A stretch of DNA of 64,000 bases, taken from contig JALRMH010000017.1 in the NCBI GenBank assembly GCA_026119935.1, positions 558,001-622,000 on the forward strand. Direction: 5' to 3'. Source of the DNA: Endothia cerciana (lineage: Eukaryota > Ascomycota > Sordariomycetes > Diaporthales > Cryphonectriaceae). Below the pieces are notes generated by a model. The model searched no databases, was not told the origin of the DNA, and saw nothing but the letters and a program-made list of their open reading frames with translations. Every line of letters starts with the position of its first letter. The first letter of the stretch is position 1. This document shows, piece after piece, positions 54,215-64,000 of the stretch. The position numbers were made by a program, and so were the translations under genes.

Positions 54215-55725
54215 TCAAGGCATCTCGTATACGGAGTGTCTGCCCAGCCAAGTCGCCGTGCGTCCAGCTCTATCCCTTGTTTCCGGTCGGCTGTCTATCT
54301 CAGCGGCCATCGTCGAATCTTGACTGTACTCGCTACTTGCGATTGTGTTCGTCTCTCGCCCCATCTCCCTCAGGTACGAACTCGCCGGCGACGCGCCCTC
54401 GCTTGCCTCCGTACGCGTGGCCACCGCTTTCAGCTTAGATGGCAGCATGCTCGAGGCACTTGTGGTGCTTGCCATCGACCCTGGCCTCCTCACCATGACC
54501 ATCGCGGGTTCGCCATCTCCGGTCTGTACGACCATACCACCGTCCGGCTGGAACCCACCCATCTGCTCCTGCCATCTCTTCTGCTGCTTCTTGTATATCC
54601 GCCGCCTGGTCCACAGGTACACCGATATTGCGACCAGCCCGGCGCCGGCCACAGATGCACCCACGCCAACCCCCACGATCGTGGCGGTGCTGAGGCCTGT
54701 CGACATCTTCTGAGGTGCTCCCGACGGCCATGATCCTCCTGATCCTATCGCGTCCAGGCCAGAGTTTGAATTCCCGGCCCATTTTATGCTCGGTGCTAGA
54801 GTGGAGTCTGCGAGCGCACTGGGCGCTGCTGATGAGCTGCTCGTACAGCTCGCGACTGAGGCCAGGGTTGAGGCCGTGGTAGGTAAATTGGTTGAGGGTG
54901 CCACAGTTTCACTGCTGCTGGCGCTGGTGGGTTTGCCCCTATCTCTTGAGACGCTGGAGCTGGAGCTTGCTGGCTGTGAGATCAGCGGGGTTTCCGCCGA
55001 GGCGAACGAGGTGGTTGGCGTTGAGGATGGCGTCGAGGACGAGGGCATGGCGAATGGCGGCGTGAGTACGGTCCGAGACGACGATGACGTGACTGATGAA
55101 GAGGATGAGGTCGTTGCGGTTGGAGACGGCAACGTCGCTGAGGATGATGCGCCCAGCGAAGTAGAAGTGCAGTCCTCGGGGTTCGATGCGGGAATCTGGG
55201 GCGTTGCCACTGCAAGGAGCTCAAACATGGCCTTAGGCTGGTCACAACACTGCGCATTCTCGTCCACGTAGCCACAGCAATATTTCGCAACTGGTGCGAA
55301 CCTAGAGACGTTACACTGTTTGATATGTACATCATTCTGACTCCAGTGCAGGTTTAAGGTTGTGCCGTTGAGCCCTTGTCCTAATCAGCTCTGCGGGTCA
55401 GCGTCATATCAGGTCATCGCCCACGTTAAGAGGAGGTCTTACCGGGCACACAATATGGTGGACATGCGTCACTCGACCACGTCTGATCAGTACATGTTGC
55501 TCTTACGAACTGATCCACCGATGTGTGGTTCGCAGAAATATCTTTGCAGAGCCCTGAGGAGAGACATGCCGCCCTGCTGCTGCAACACATGCTCGCCCCC
55601 GCCCCTGGATCGCATGGTATGTCGTTGCTCAGCTGGCCGCCCGGATAATAACAAACGTCATGCGCCCGTGCTAAAGCCGCCAGACACAGCGCCGTCAGAC
55701 CAGCTGGCAGCCCGAGAAAGACCAT
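54215..55725 (-). CDS. Signal-peptide, Ser/Thr-rich, single-TM surface protein (Mid2/WSC-sensor-like architecture)
   Basis: Two exons, 55725-55443 and 55380-54215, join in frame (482 residues). A signal peptide MVFLGLPAGLTALCLAALARA precedes a Cys-rich ectodomain (HDVCYYPGG, GASMCCSSRAACLSSGLC, CTDQTWSSDACPPYC, KYCCGYVDENAQCCDQP) with about 16 Cys. A long Ser/Thr-rich stretch follows, then one membrane helix TIVGVGVGASVAGAGLVAI with the stop-transfer YLWTRRRIYKKQQKRW, and a cytosolic tail of about 130 residues. This plan resembles fungal wall-stress sensors and related surface proteins, but the Cys pattern is not a recognisable WSC or CFEM domain, so the role is inferred only from architecture. 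Confidence 0.8.
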
Positions 55726-58065
55726 TATTATGAATTAAGAGGAATATAGGATGGAAATAACGGAAGTGCGGACGGGACACATGAAAGGCCAGCTTTGAGC
55801 TGGACGGCAACCAGTCCGTACCAGCGGAGGAGCGCAAGAAGCCTGCCTTTCTGGAGCGGGAACTCGGGGGGGGGGGTGTATGGTTGAAGAGGCGGCGTCG
55901 TAGGTCGATGCGGAAAACCCGGCGGTGAAGCTGCGACAAAACCCAAACGGCACGGGGTCAGAGACAGTGAGAGATCAACGATGGGGCTCTGTTCTTGACG
56001 CTTTGCGGGAGGCCACGAGACGTAGGCGAGGTCAGCTGTAGATCACGTCGGCTCCGTAAGCACCGCCGTGGTTCGGTCCGGAGACATGAGCAGATTGGGT
56101 GGACGAGCCAGGTCGTTGGTTTCTTGAATTTTTTTTTCTTTCTTCCCTTCTCCTGAAGGACATGAGAAGGACGTAGCTTTTTGCAAGTTGAGACCTCGAC
56201 GGATCGGCGATGTTGCATAGGGTGCCAAAGCGGCGGGAGTGTGGGGGTGCCAGGGGAGCATCGCAACAATCCCTGGTCGTCCCGTCGTCCCGTCCGCCTT
56301 TGATGTCTCGGGTCGCTCCATACTTGCAACCCAGTTGGATGAGGCAGTCAAGGTCAGCCAGGTGAGATCATACTGTCGAACATTCACAGATTGGAATTCG
56401 CGAGGCTGCCAGATGGTCAAGACCCGGCGATCTGCGGCAAATGGCCCAAGTACATGGCCATTTCTCAGTTCGTTCGTCTGCTGAGGCTGACGATGCTCAC
56501 GATCGGGGCATGAAGCTGAGAACGACCGACCCCTGGTTTCAGACACGTTCGGGGTCTCCACCCACAGAAACCATGCATCCTCGCGTGTGTCTGTCGCAGA
56601 CAACGACCTGAGGATATACACAGGTCATTTCCGCATGGTGCTCTTCACAATTTCAATAGCAATCACCAGCTCAATCGTATACGCGTTACAACCGAAGAGC
56701 AGCGAATGTGTAGCCACTCTTCAGCGAGGGGCAGTGGCAAGACTGCGGATCTGCCGCATAATGGGTGGTATGGTCAGTCTGGCGATCTTCAGCGATTCAA
56801 AACGAAGAACTGACTCGTACCGGGTTAGGGCTGAATGGACATCTCAGAAGAAGCAAAGCCCCTCCCCCCCCCCCCCCCCGAGACGAGGACTTCCTCGCCA
56901 GCCAACCATCGACGGAGGCGTGGGCTCGGATGTTCTGCTCATTGCTACATATGTACCCTCGCATCCTGCCTCCAGGGGAGGAGCTGGCATGCTCCGGCTA
57001 TCCTTCGCCGCTCGAGGGGTGAACTCCGGCGTTACCGATTCCTGCAGAGGCCCAGACGCTCAAGAATGTGCCTGCGGAGAAAAACGTGCGTCCTGGCTGG
57101 ACGTGGTACAGTACACACGAGGACCGTGGGGTTGCTGCCTATCCGACCAGAATGCTATCTCTAGGCCCTATCCCAGGGTTTGCTCAATATCTGACGAGGA
57201 TTCGGCAGTCTTGAGAATTCGGTAAGAGCGGTCCATCTGCACCACTGTGCCCTCGTCACGGATGTCCGGGCGTGAGGCTCGATCGAGGACACACCGGGCC
57301 GCGCTCCAGACCCATTCAACTCTGCGCCGCTCTGGACAGCTGGACCCTCTCAATCGGCCCTGTCCTCTCTCCCAGGGGCCACCTGGAAAAGCGTATTGTA
57401 GAAACCAGATGGTCTTTCCGGCAGACGTTTTTAAGGTCGACAGATCGGGCATGTCGGCCAGCCTGTCAGACCCAGAGTGCGGGCAAGAACTGCCCAACAG
57501 AGCGCATCGAGGTTTGCGGTTCATAAGGCCGTGGGAAGAGGCCGGCGGCGCAGGATGCTGGGAGGATCAACAAATGGCTGGGACAGTGCCAGGGAATTCA
57601 CGGTGAGGCTGGGAATCCTGTTTTCTGCTGGCTGCCGTCAGCATCCATTCGTGAGCAGAAAAGGCTCGTGAGTAGCAAGCCAGGATTTCGATCAGGTGCA
57701 GTAACAGACACACCTGGCCGGGCGGGATCCGAGGCGGGCTCGATAACGATGGAGACCTCATTGTCCGGGCGAAGTGGCTGGGTGTAAGAGGTTGGCGCCG
57801 TTGAGGGTGTAGGAGATCGGAGAGGGTTCCCGATCAAGGGCCGGCCCAGTGCCGATCGTGGAACCGGAGAACTGGGCATCTCCTTGGGCCTGTCGATGAC
57901 TGGGAACTGACGTGTATGTGTTCCTCGAGAGGCTGATGAGGTGAGGCAAAAGCTACCTCTACCTACCTAGGTAGGAAGGATGAATACTGTGGTTGTTGAT
58001 GGCCGTACCCTACGTACCAAAGTACAGGGCTTGTGGTTGATCCCCAACCCCTGCTGGCCCATCTC

Positions 58066-58092
58066 TTATCGGCGAGATAATCTCGGCTTATC
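58066..58092. promoter_or_regulatory. Cluster of three GATA sites
   Basis: TTATC at 58066-58070, GATAA at 58076-58080 and TTATC at 58088-58092 within 27 bp, about 930 bp before the transcription-factor ATG. GATA factors such as AreA or SreA could bind. They do not fit the full SreA consensus. Confidence 0.35.
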
Positions 58093-58603
58093 AAACCCCG
58101 CAGAGACGAGGCACCATGACCAATGAGAATGGTGATGGCCCATGGCTGCCCCCGCTTTTATAACCCTCCCCCGCCATTCAGATGTCGGTTTGGGGGGGGG
58201 GGGGGGTTTGGATGGACAGGGGCCAGGTGCTCACTGCAAGTTCTATGGAATTTTTTTTTATTTTTTTTATTTTTTATTAATTTTTATTTTTTATTTTTTT
58301 TATTTTTTTCAACGGGCCGAGTTACGACTCATCGAACGCATGTGGTCTGGCCGCCTCGAGCAGTGTGCATAGCACCCCATTTTCGCCCACATCCAACTTC
58401 CAGGTCCAAAACCAAGGTCCCATTCCAACTGGTGACTCGAACGAGGTCTGGAGGGCAGGTGGCGACCCGACAACCAGCGCCTCTCTGTTGCCCATCCTCT
58501 TCTCTATCCTCGCCTCCCCTCTCTCTCCCCCATCGGTGTTTTTTACTCTGATTTCCTAGCCGTCTTCGGGAAGCCCTGTCCCAATTTTTAAACCCGTCCA
58601 GGT

Positions 58604-58645
58604 GGTCGACGGTTGACGGTTGACGGTTGACGGTTGACGGTTGAC
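58604..58645. repeat. Six tandem heptamers GGTTGAC
   Basis: Five exact GGTTGAC copies (58611-58645) preceded by one variant GGTCGAC, upstream of the Zn2Cys6 gene. Confidence 0.95.
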
Positions 58646-59021
58646 GGCCTGCCTGAGGCTCCTACCCCGCACCCTGCGATCTCGGCCCCTGGGTCGTCGT
58701 CCTCACCACTCTGGGCCAGACTCGAGCCTCCCTTCGAGCGTCCATCCAACACCAACACCACCGCGACACCGGCCCCGCCCAGCCCCAGGTCCATTCCGCC
58801 CTCGACCCGACTCTATCTATACTGGAAGATCCCGCCGTGTGGGTGCGACAGCGATTGCGGTCTGCGGCCCACGGATCCGGTCGCCATCCGTCGTGTCCCT
58901 TGCAGCCGCACTTGCGATAGCGGAAAGTCACCAGAGGCGCGCGCGCTCACAGACCCCCCCCCCGGCCGGCCAATTACTTCCCTTGTCCCCCGCCGCCTCG
59001 AGTCCAGCCTCGCTATCGTGC

Positions 59022-61650
59022 ATGGACAGCTCCTCCATCACCGGAGCCGGCCCAGCCTCGGCGGCTCATGGCCAGGCCAGTCCCCATCCCCAGGCCCAGG
59101 CACAGGCACAGAACGGCGCTCCGGCCTCCTCCCTCAGCCCGACCAGCCCTGTCTCCGTCCGGAGCCAGGTCTTCGCCTCCACCTCCGGCCTCGGATCCAA
59201 TGGCGCCGCAAAGAGGAAGAGGAGCTCCGTCGCCATGATCGGCGACAGCCCCGGCAGTGTCGACGGCGACGACGACGGCGACGCCACCGGAGAACACAAC
59301 GAGAAGAAGAGGCAGCCTGGTGTCAAGAGGGCCTGTAACGAGTGTCGACAGCAAAAGGTGAGTCGGGCCCCGGCTGGTCAACACCGTTGTGCTACCATAC
59401 CATACCATACCATACCATACCATACCATACCCATACCATACCATACCCATACCCTCAGGTTCCAAAACAAACCCCTCACCCCCGGTGCCCATCTCTTGTC
59501 CTACCTGTCGTTCCCCCGGGCGTCTCTCCCTGCCGCCCAGCCCCCCCCGATCGTCTTGTCTCGCCTCGTCCTGTGTCGGACCCTTGGCTGACCGGTTGCC
59601 GTCGTGCCTCCCCAACAGCTACGGTGCGATGTCGTCCAGGATCCCTTCACCAGCTGCTCCCGCTGTGTGCGTCTCAAGCTCGAGTGCAAGATCGAGTCCA
59701 ACTTCAAGCGCGTCGGCAAGCGTAGCAAACACGCGGAGATGGAGAAGGAGATAGACAAGCTGCGCCGCAATGTCTCCAGGGCGAAGGCCCAGGGCTTCTT
59801 GCTCGACGATGACGATGACATGCAGTCCCAGCTGCAGTCGCCCGTCGTCAACAGCGTCTACTCCCATACCAGGAACCCATCCCTCATGGGCTCTGACGAG
59901 GCCGTCTCCTCCCTGCTTCACCTCAAGCGTGGTGGCTCATACAGCATGCCGCGCATATGTCGGGAGCTCGAGGACGTGCGTCTGACCGAGGACACCGAGT
60001 CTCAGCTGTTCCATGAGTACTTCTCTCGCTACCACCAATTCCTTCCGTTCCTCAACCCGTCCCAGTCCCCCGATCAGTACTATGCCCAGCACCCGCTGCT
60101 CTACTGGGTCGTCATTTCCATCGCCGCGCGTCGCTACCACCCGGACCCAAATCTCCTGGGCACTCTGTCCGGGCCCCTGACCCGTCTGCTCTGGCAGACC
60201 ATCGGGGACGTCCCCAGCAGTCACCACGTCGTCAAGGCCCTCTGTCTCCTCTGCACCTGGCCGCTTCCCACCAGTACCTCCTCCTCAGACCCTACACAGA
60301 TTCTGTGTGGCGTCATGATGAAGATCTCGACCCTCATCGGCCTCCACCGACCTCACCACATCAATGACTTCTCGCGTGTCATCATTGACCTTGACAACGA
60401 GCAGTTGCACGATCGAGTGGTCACGTGGGCCGTGTGCAACATCGTCGCCCAGACCATTGGCACTGGGTACGGACAGCCCGCCTCCACGCTGTACGACTGG
60501 ACTCTCGCCATCCGCCCCGGCGACTCTGGTCCCTTCCAGCTGTCGGCGGAGCTGGAGGCGAGACTGCAGATTGAACGCTTCTGTGACAAGGTGTCCAAGG
60601 AGATGTACAGCAACGCCAGCGATCCCCGTGGCGTGGCTGGCGATGAGCACCGCGCCATGCTCATGCGCGTCTACCGGCGTGAGTTTGGCGAGCTGCAGGC
60701 CTCCATCTTGTCCCGGAACCTGTCCCGGGTTGTTAACCTTCACCTCAAGGCCGCCGGCCTACACCTCCGCCTGGCAGGCTTCTTCGACTCGCACAATACC
60801 CCCGGCTACCTGGATGATCTCATGGGCTTGTGGAGGGCAACCTGCAATTTTCTTGACTACATCCTGGAGAGCGAGCCGACGTCTCCTCTCGAACCCCACG
60901 CTGGCAGTGACCTGCTCAGGTATGCCACAAACTACATCCAGCAGATGCTGGTTGCTGCCGGCTTCGCCCTGCTGAAGCTTGTGCGCTCCTTCTTCGTCAA
61001 GTCCATCGACTTCGAGCGCGGCCGTCTGCTGTTCCATCGGACCATCACCGCCATCAGATCAACCAGTGTTGTGCAGAACGACCTAAACTGGAGGCTGGCC
61101 GAGCTCATGGTACAGATGTGGAACGGGGCACGGGTAAACAAGAAGGACCAGGGCTACAACGACGACGACACCGTACACGACATCGACGACAGCCTACAGC
61201 TGCGAGTGCGCTGTAGGCACAGCATGAGTCTTGTCTACGATTCCATCTGGCACTGGAGGGAAGAGTATCAAGCTCGGGGACGAGGGAACCTTGACTGTGA
61301 GTGAACACTGTCCCCCCCTCCACCTGTAGCCGTTCGCTAACGGTGAGGGTCCAGCGCTAAAACAACCTACCAATCCAGATTCTGCGGACCAGTCCTCGGC
61401 CTCGTCGACGACACACCTCGACCCCCCTCTCACGGCAGCGCATGGTCTGCCGACGAGCATCCTTGCTACTGCCAATGGTGCTCTCACGCCGAGTGGCGGA
61501 TCAGGCTTCAGCGGCGCGCAGGCCGGCGCGCTTGGGGGCTCCAACTACGAACAGACGAGTTACGACTTCTTCGACCCTCAGCACTGGATGCTGGACGGGC
61601 TCCTCGACTTCAACTACGGCAGTGCATTTGTCCCAGAGATGGGCGCTTAA
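59022..61650 (+). CDS. Zn2Cys6 transcription factor, War1/PrtT/Leu3-like
   Basis: Exons 59022-59357, 59619-61296 and 61379-61650 join in frame (761 residues). Intron 1 (261 nt) splits the zinc cluster after CNECRQQK; the cluster reads C105-x2-C108-x6-C115-x9-C125-x2-C128-x6-C135, a textbook Gal4-type binuclear cluster. A linker FKRVGKRSKHAEMEKEIDKL and coiled-coil-like helix follow. The middle (about residues 190-530) is the fungal-specific factor domain (FLPFLNPSQSPDQYYAQHPL, ALCLLCTWPLP, RVVTWAVCNIVAQTIGTGYG). The tail ends FDPQHWMLDGLLDFNY, an acidic/aromatic segment typical of activators in this group. Specific target genes cannot be told. An alternative acceptor at 61355 adds eight residues. 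The open frame continues upstream to 58641, but that region looks like leader. Confidence 0.9.
59394..59455. repeat. (CCATA)n microsatellite in intron 1 of the Zn2Cys6 gene
   Basis: About eleven CATAC/CCATA pentamers within the 261-nt intron that splits the zinc-cluster codons. Confidence 0.95.
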
Positions 61651-64000
61651 GGAGCGGATCGGATTACTGGAGACGAGATGCCTGGGGCCCAAGGAGGCGT
61701 CGTGCCATAGGAGCTGACAGACTCACGCAGACAGCCAGCTCCCCCAGGCTGATCCTCTGCGCTTGCCAGAATTACCCATTGAGGGAGACCAACCCAATCA
61801 GCATGGTACGCCAGACGATGGTCAGGAAAGGGACTGAACGAACGCACGACTCGTACTTTGTGCGTGCGGCTCATTGCTATCGATTCGTTGCTGTCAGTGG
61901 GTATCTGAAAGGACAAGGTGAGGCTTAATGAAGTTTATATCAGGACGAGACCGATACGGGTGGCTTCCTAAAATGTGCATTGCGTCGGCCAAGAGAGATG
62001 AGATTGGTACTTGCCGGAGCATAGGACTCGTGGCCAGGATCATTTGGTTTCACTGGCTTACCTTGGTTTCGCTACAATTATATATGCGTCACTTTTCAAA
62101 ATGGTGGGATGGTCTGGGAAGATTGTCATTTCAGCTATTGTTAGCTCTGGGGTGTCGAAGATACCCCCTGCCCCCGATGGACAGACAGCTATCTTGTAGG
62201 AGCAACCTGATGTTACTTGTTAGCCTGCTTCCCCCCCAAATGAGAAAGACTTGTGTATTAATATCCAAAAAAAAAAAAAAAAAAAAAAAAAAGCACAGTT
62301 GTTCCCAGAATATCCTCATCGCCGGAGACGGGGCGTCCAGCGGACGTCCCACGTGGCTGGCCTGCGAACCCGGTCTGATGGCCTGTACTATAGCATGGCC
62401 TGGGGCGGAGACCTCTCTTCAAAGTGGCGGAGTTAGGACTTGGGCTTCCGGCCAAGCTGCCGAGAGGTTGTTGGCGATACGCGGGGACTTTTTCCACGCG
62501 TACATATGTTCACAGGGCGCCCAATGCCGCGGACAATCCTCAGGGGTGTGGAATCTGTTCCGTAAACGATGCTCGTCTTCCTTCCTTCCATCCTTCCTGC
62601 CTGCCTGCCTGCATGCCTGCCTGCATGCCTGCCTGCATACCTGCCTTCCTCCAGCCGACTACCAACTGCGGGTGGTTGCTGATTGTGGGGATGAGAAGTT
62701 TAGAACTCAGAGACTACACGCAGGGGATTTTTAGTATGCCTGTTCGGCTGGTTCACGGGAAGGGACGCCTCCTGGGACGCCTCCTCGTACACCAGGTCAG
62801 CCGCCCCCAGGGTCAGGACAGGACGGCACAGAAGTAAACATGTTAGTTCAGGAGTATCAGTCGCCAGGGCATTACAAAAGTACACGATGGCGATCTAAGG
62901 CTCGTGGCACCTCAACATCAATTCCCCGAGGGGGAGCAACCACGAAGATCATCGGGTACGCCTTTCGATGACAGATCCACCACGAAGTCGAGTTAGAGCC
63001 GTACAGTTCCTTAATCTGTTGCGTTGCGTCCACATACCGCTGGTTGAGAAGGTCCAGCAGCTGGATGCGCACTCCTGACAAATCCCTACCCGTTCCCCAT
63101 ACCAACGCGTCTGTCTTCCAAGGATAAGTAGGAGGTATGTTGCCAGACTGAGCCGCCAACGGTCAACCTGATCATGAGCCCCATGGGGGGCTACACAATA
63201 CTATTCACGCCTTGGCAGATAAAGACTATCTAGGTAAAAATGGCATTAGGCGCAGTATTCATTCGCTCATCGTTGTCCAAGCAACTCTCTCCAAGTCGAA
63301 CAAAACAGTTATAACGTTACGTTTGGTGATTCCTGGCTGTGAGTCCGGCAAGCGGGGGCTTTATCCAGGGGGTTTCAAGGAGAGTCAATGGGGGATCGTA
63401 TAGAATCCTTCCTGAGATTAAAGGCGTCCATATGCGCTTGAATAACATGGAAAGCTGGCGATCCTACCCTTCCACAGCCCCCAGCGAGCGCCACACGGGG
63501 ACGAATAGTAACATGGAGTCGGGGGGGGATCGTCATGCCTGTCCACAAAGTGAGATCCTCCAGAACAGCATGGCTATCTGTTATCTGAGTAGCATCGCAT
63601 CATACCATGGGGCCATGCATAATATCTGCCGGTAAATGGTACCACGCATAATGTGTATTCGCGAACAAAGCCACGTGTGGCCACGGCTGATATCAGAATT
63701 TACACAGCACCTCCCCGGCTCCTGCAGGTTCACGCTGTGGTGTGGAGATCTCTACTTATGATTTCAAGAGCGCCACAATGAGCCTGGCTGGCACCTCGCT
63801 GCTCTTGTGCTTTGAGTGTTCTACAGTGACAGGCTCTTGGCATGTCATGTAGGAAGAGCTCCAGAAGGCGGAGTTATCCATGCGGTCACTGGGCGGGATA
63901 GATCGGTACCACAACGCGGTCGCCAGGACAGTATGAATTCATTTTTGTTTTTGTTTTCATGGCTGTATGAATGGGCGACCCAACTCTGAACGTCCAGCGG
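61651..64000. other. Right-end spacer, no supported gene
   Basis: Contains an A-run at 62266-62292 and a CTTC/CTGC/GCAT repeat tract at about 62577-62650. A 95-codon minus frame at 62872-63159 (MAAQSGNIPPTYPWKTDALV...) has fairly normal amino-acid composition but no known family, so it is only a possible small gene or exon. The window edge may cut a neighbouring gene. Confidence 0.35.
62577..62650. repeat. CTTC/CTGC-type tetranucleotide repeat tract
   Basis: A low-complexity block of TTCC, CTGC and GCAT tetramers in non-coding sequence at the right end. Confidence 0.9.

Larger units (their letters stand above)
55726..59021. promoter_or_regulatory. Three-kilobase divergent spacer upstream of the Zn2Cys6 regulator
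   Basis: No accepted gene. A 192-codon minus frame (56043-56621) and a 212-codon plus frame (56587-57225) have no recognisable motif. Features are a C-run at 56862-56879, a GATA cluster at 58066-58092, a G-run at 58191-58206, an A/T-only stretch of TTTTTA repeats at 58250-58309, and heptamer repeats at 58604-58645. The right part is probably promoter and long 5' leader of the transcription factor. Confidence 0.4.

Noticed and set aside
62872..63159. 95-codon minus-strand frame with fairly normal composition
   Set aside because: No family match from memory, no conserved motif, and no neighbouring exon identified; listed only in the spacer note.

Overview
This is a 64-kb stretch of a GC-rich genome from a filamentous ascomycete (Pezizomycotina, most like a Sordariomycete). 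The signs are short GT-AG introns of about 44-261 nt with CTAAC/CTGAC-like branch points, and typical fungal families: a DUF7025-type AAA ATPase, a rhodopsin-domain membrane protein, a War1/PrtT-like Zn2Cys6 regulator and siderophore acyl-chain genes. I could not place the genus. No rRNA, tRNA, CRISPR array, prophage or intact transposon was recognised. All exon coordinates were read by hand, and each complete gene model was checked for reading-frame continuity across its introns.

Layout: 1-10 kb carries housekeeping genes: rpn2 (proteasome lid/base subunit, minus) and a fungal mRNA-cap RNA triphosphatase (plus). 10-16 kb holds a secreted GDSL esterase and a secreted tandem-repeat protein, both minus, in more AT-rich spacer. 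16-24 kb holds a DUF7025-like AAA ATPase, a putative papain-fold-like protein of unknown function, a CinA/PncC-like protein and the GPI-transamidase subunit PIG-S. 25-37 kb holds a Fat1-type very-long-chain acyl-CoA synthetase, a 1-Cys peroxiredoxin and a large single-exon Kelch-BTB Ral2-like protein, separated by long spacers. 39-43 kb holds a GPI-anchored surface protein and an ankyrin gene whose frame is uncertain.

43-49 kb is the most coherent functional block. A FAD-dependent oxidoreductase converges on sidF, and sidI lies next to sidF on the same strand. SidI is expected to activate mevalonate to its CoA ester and SidF to transfer anhydromevalonate onto N5-hydroxyornithine, both steps of extracellular fusarinine-type siderophore synthesis. 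The spacer upstream of sidF holds three copies of ATCWGATAA, the reported SreA-type iron-regulator site, and a fourth copy lies about 610 bp upstream of sidI. Both proteins end in PTS1-like tripeptides, which fits peroxisomal placement of this branch.

49-56 kb shows gene decay: a cytochrome P450 relic, then a rhodopsin-domain membrane-protein gene whose frame is intact except for one in-frame TAG, then a signal-peptide, Ser/Thr-rich, single-TM protein. 59-62 kb carries a Zn2Cys6 transcription factor. I see no convincing wholly new system. The points most worth follow-up are the iron-regulated sidF/sidI pair, the single-stop rhodopsin-domain gene, the stop-free GT-repeat intron in the acyl-CoA synthetase, the NCQ/HW family protein, and a perfect 16-bp palindrome upstream of the oxidoreductase.
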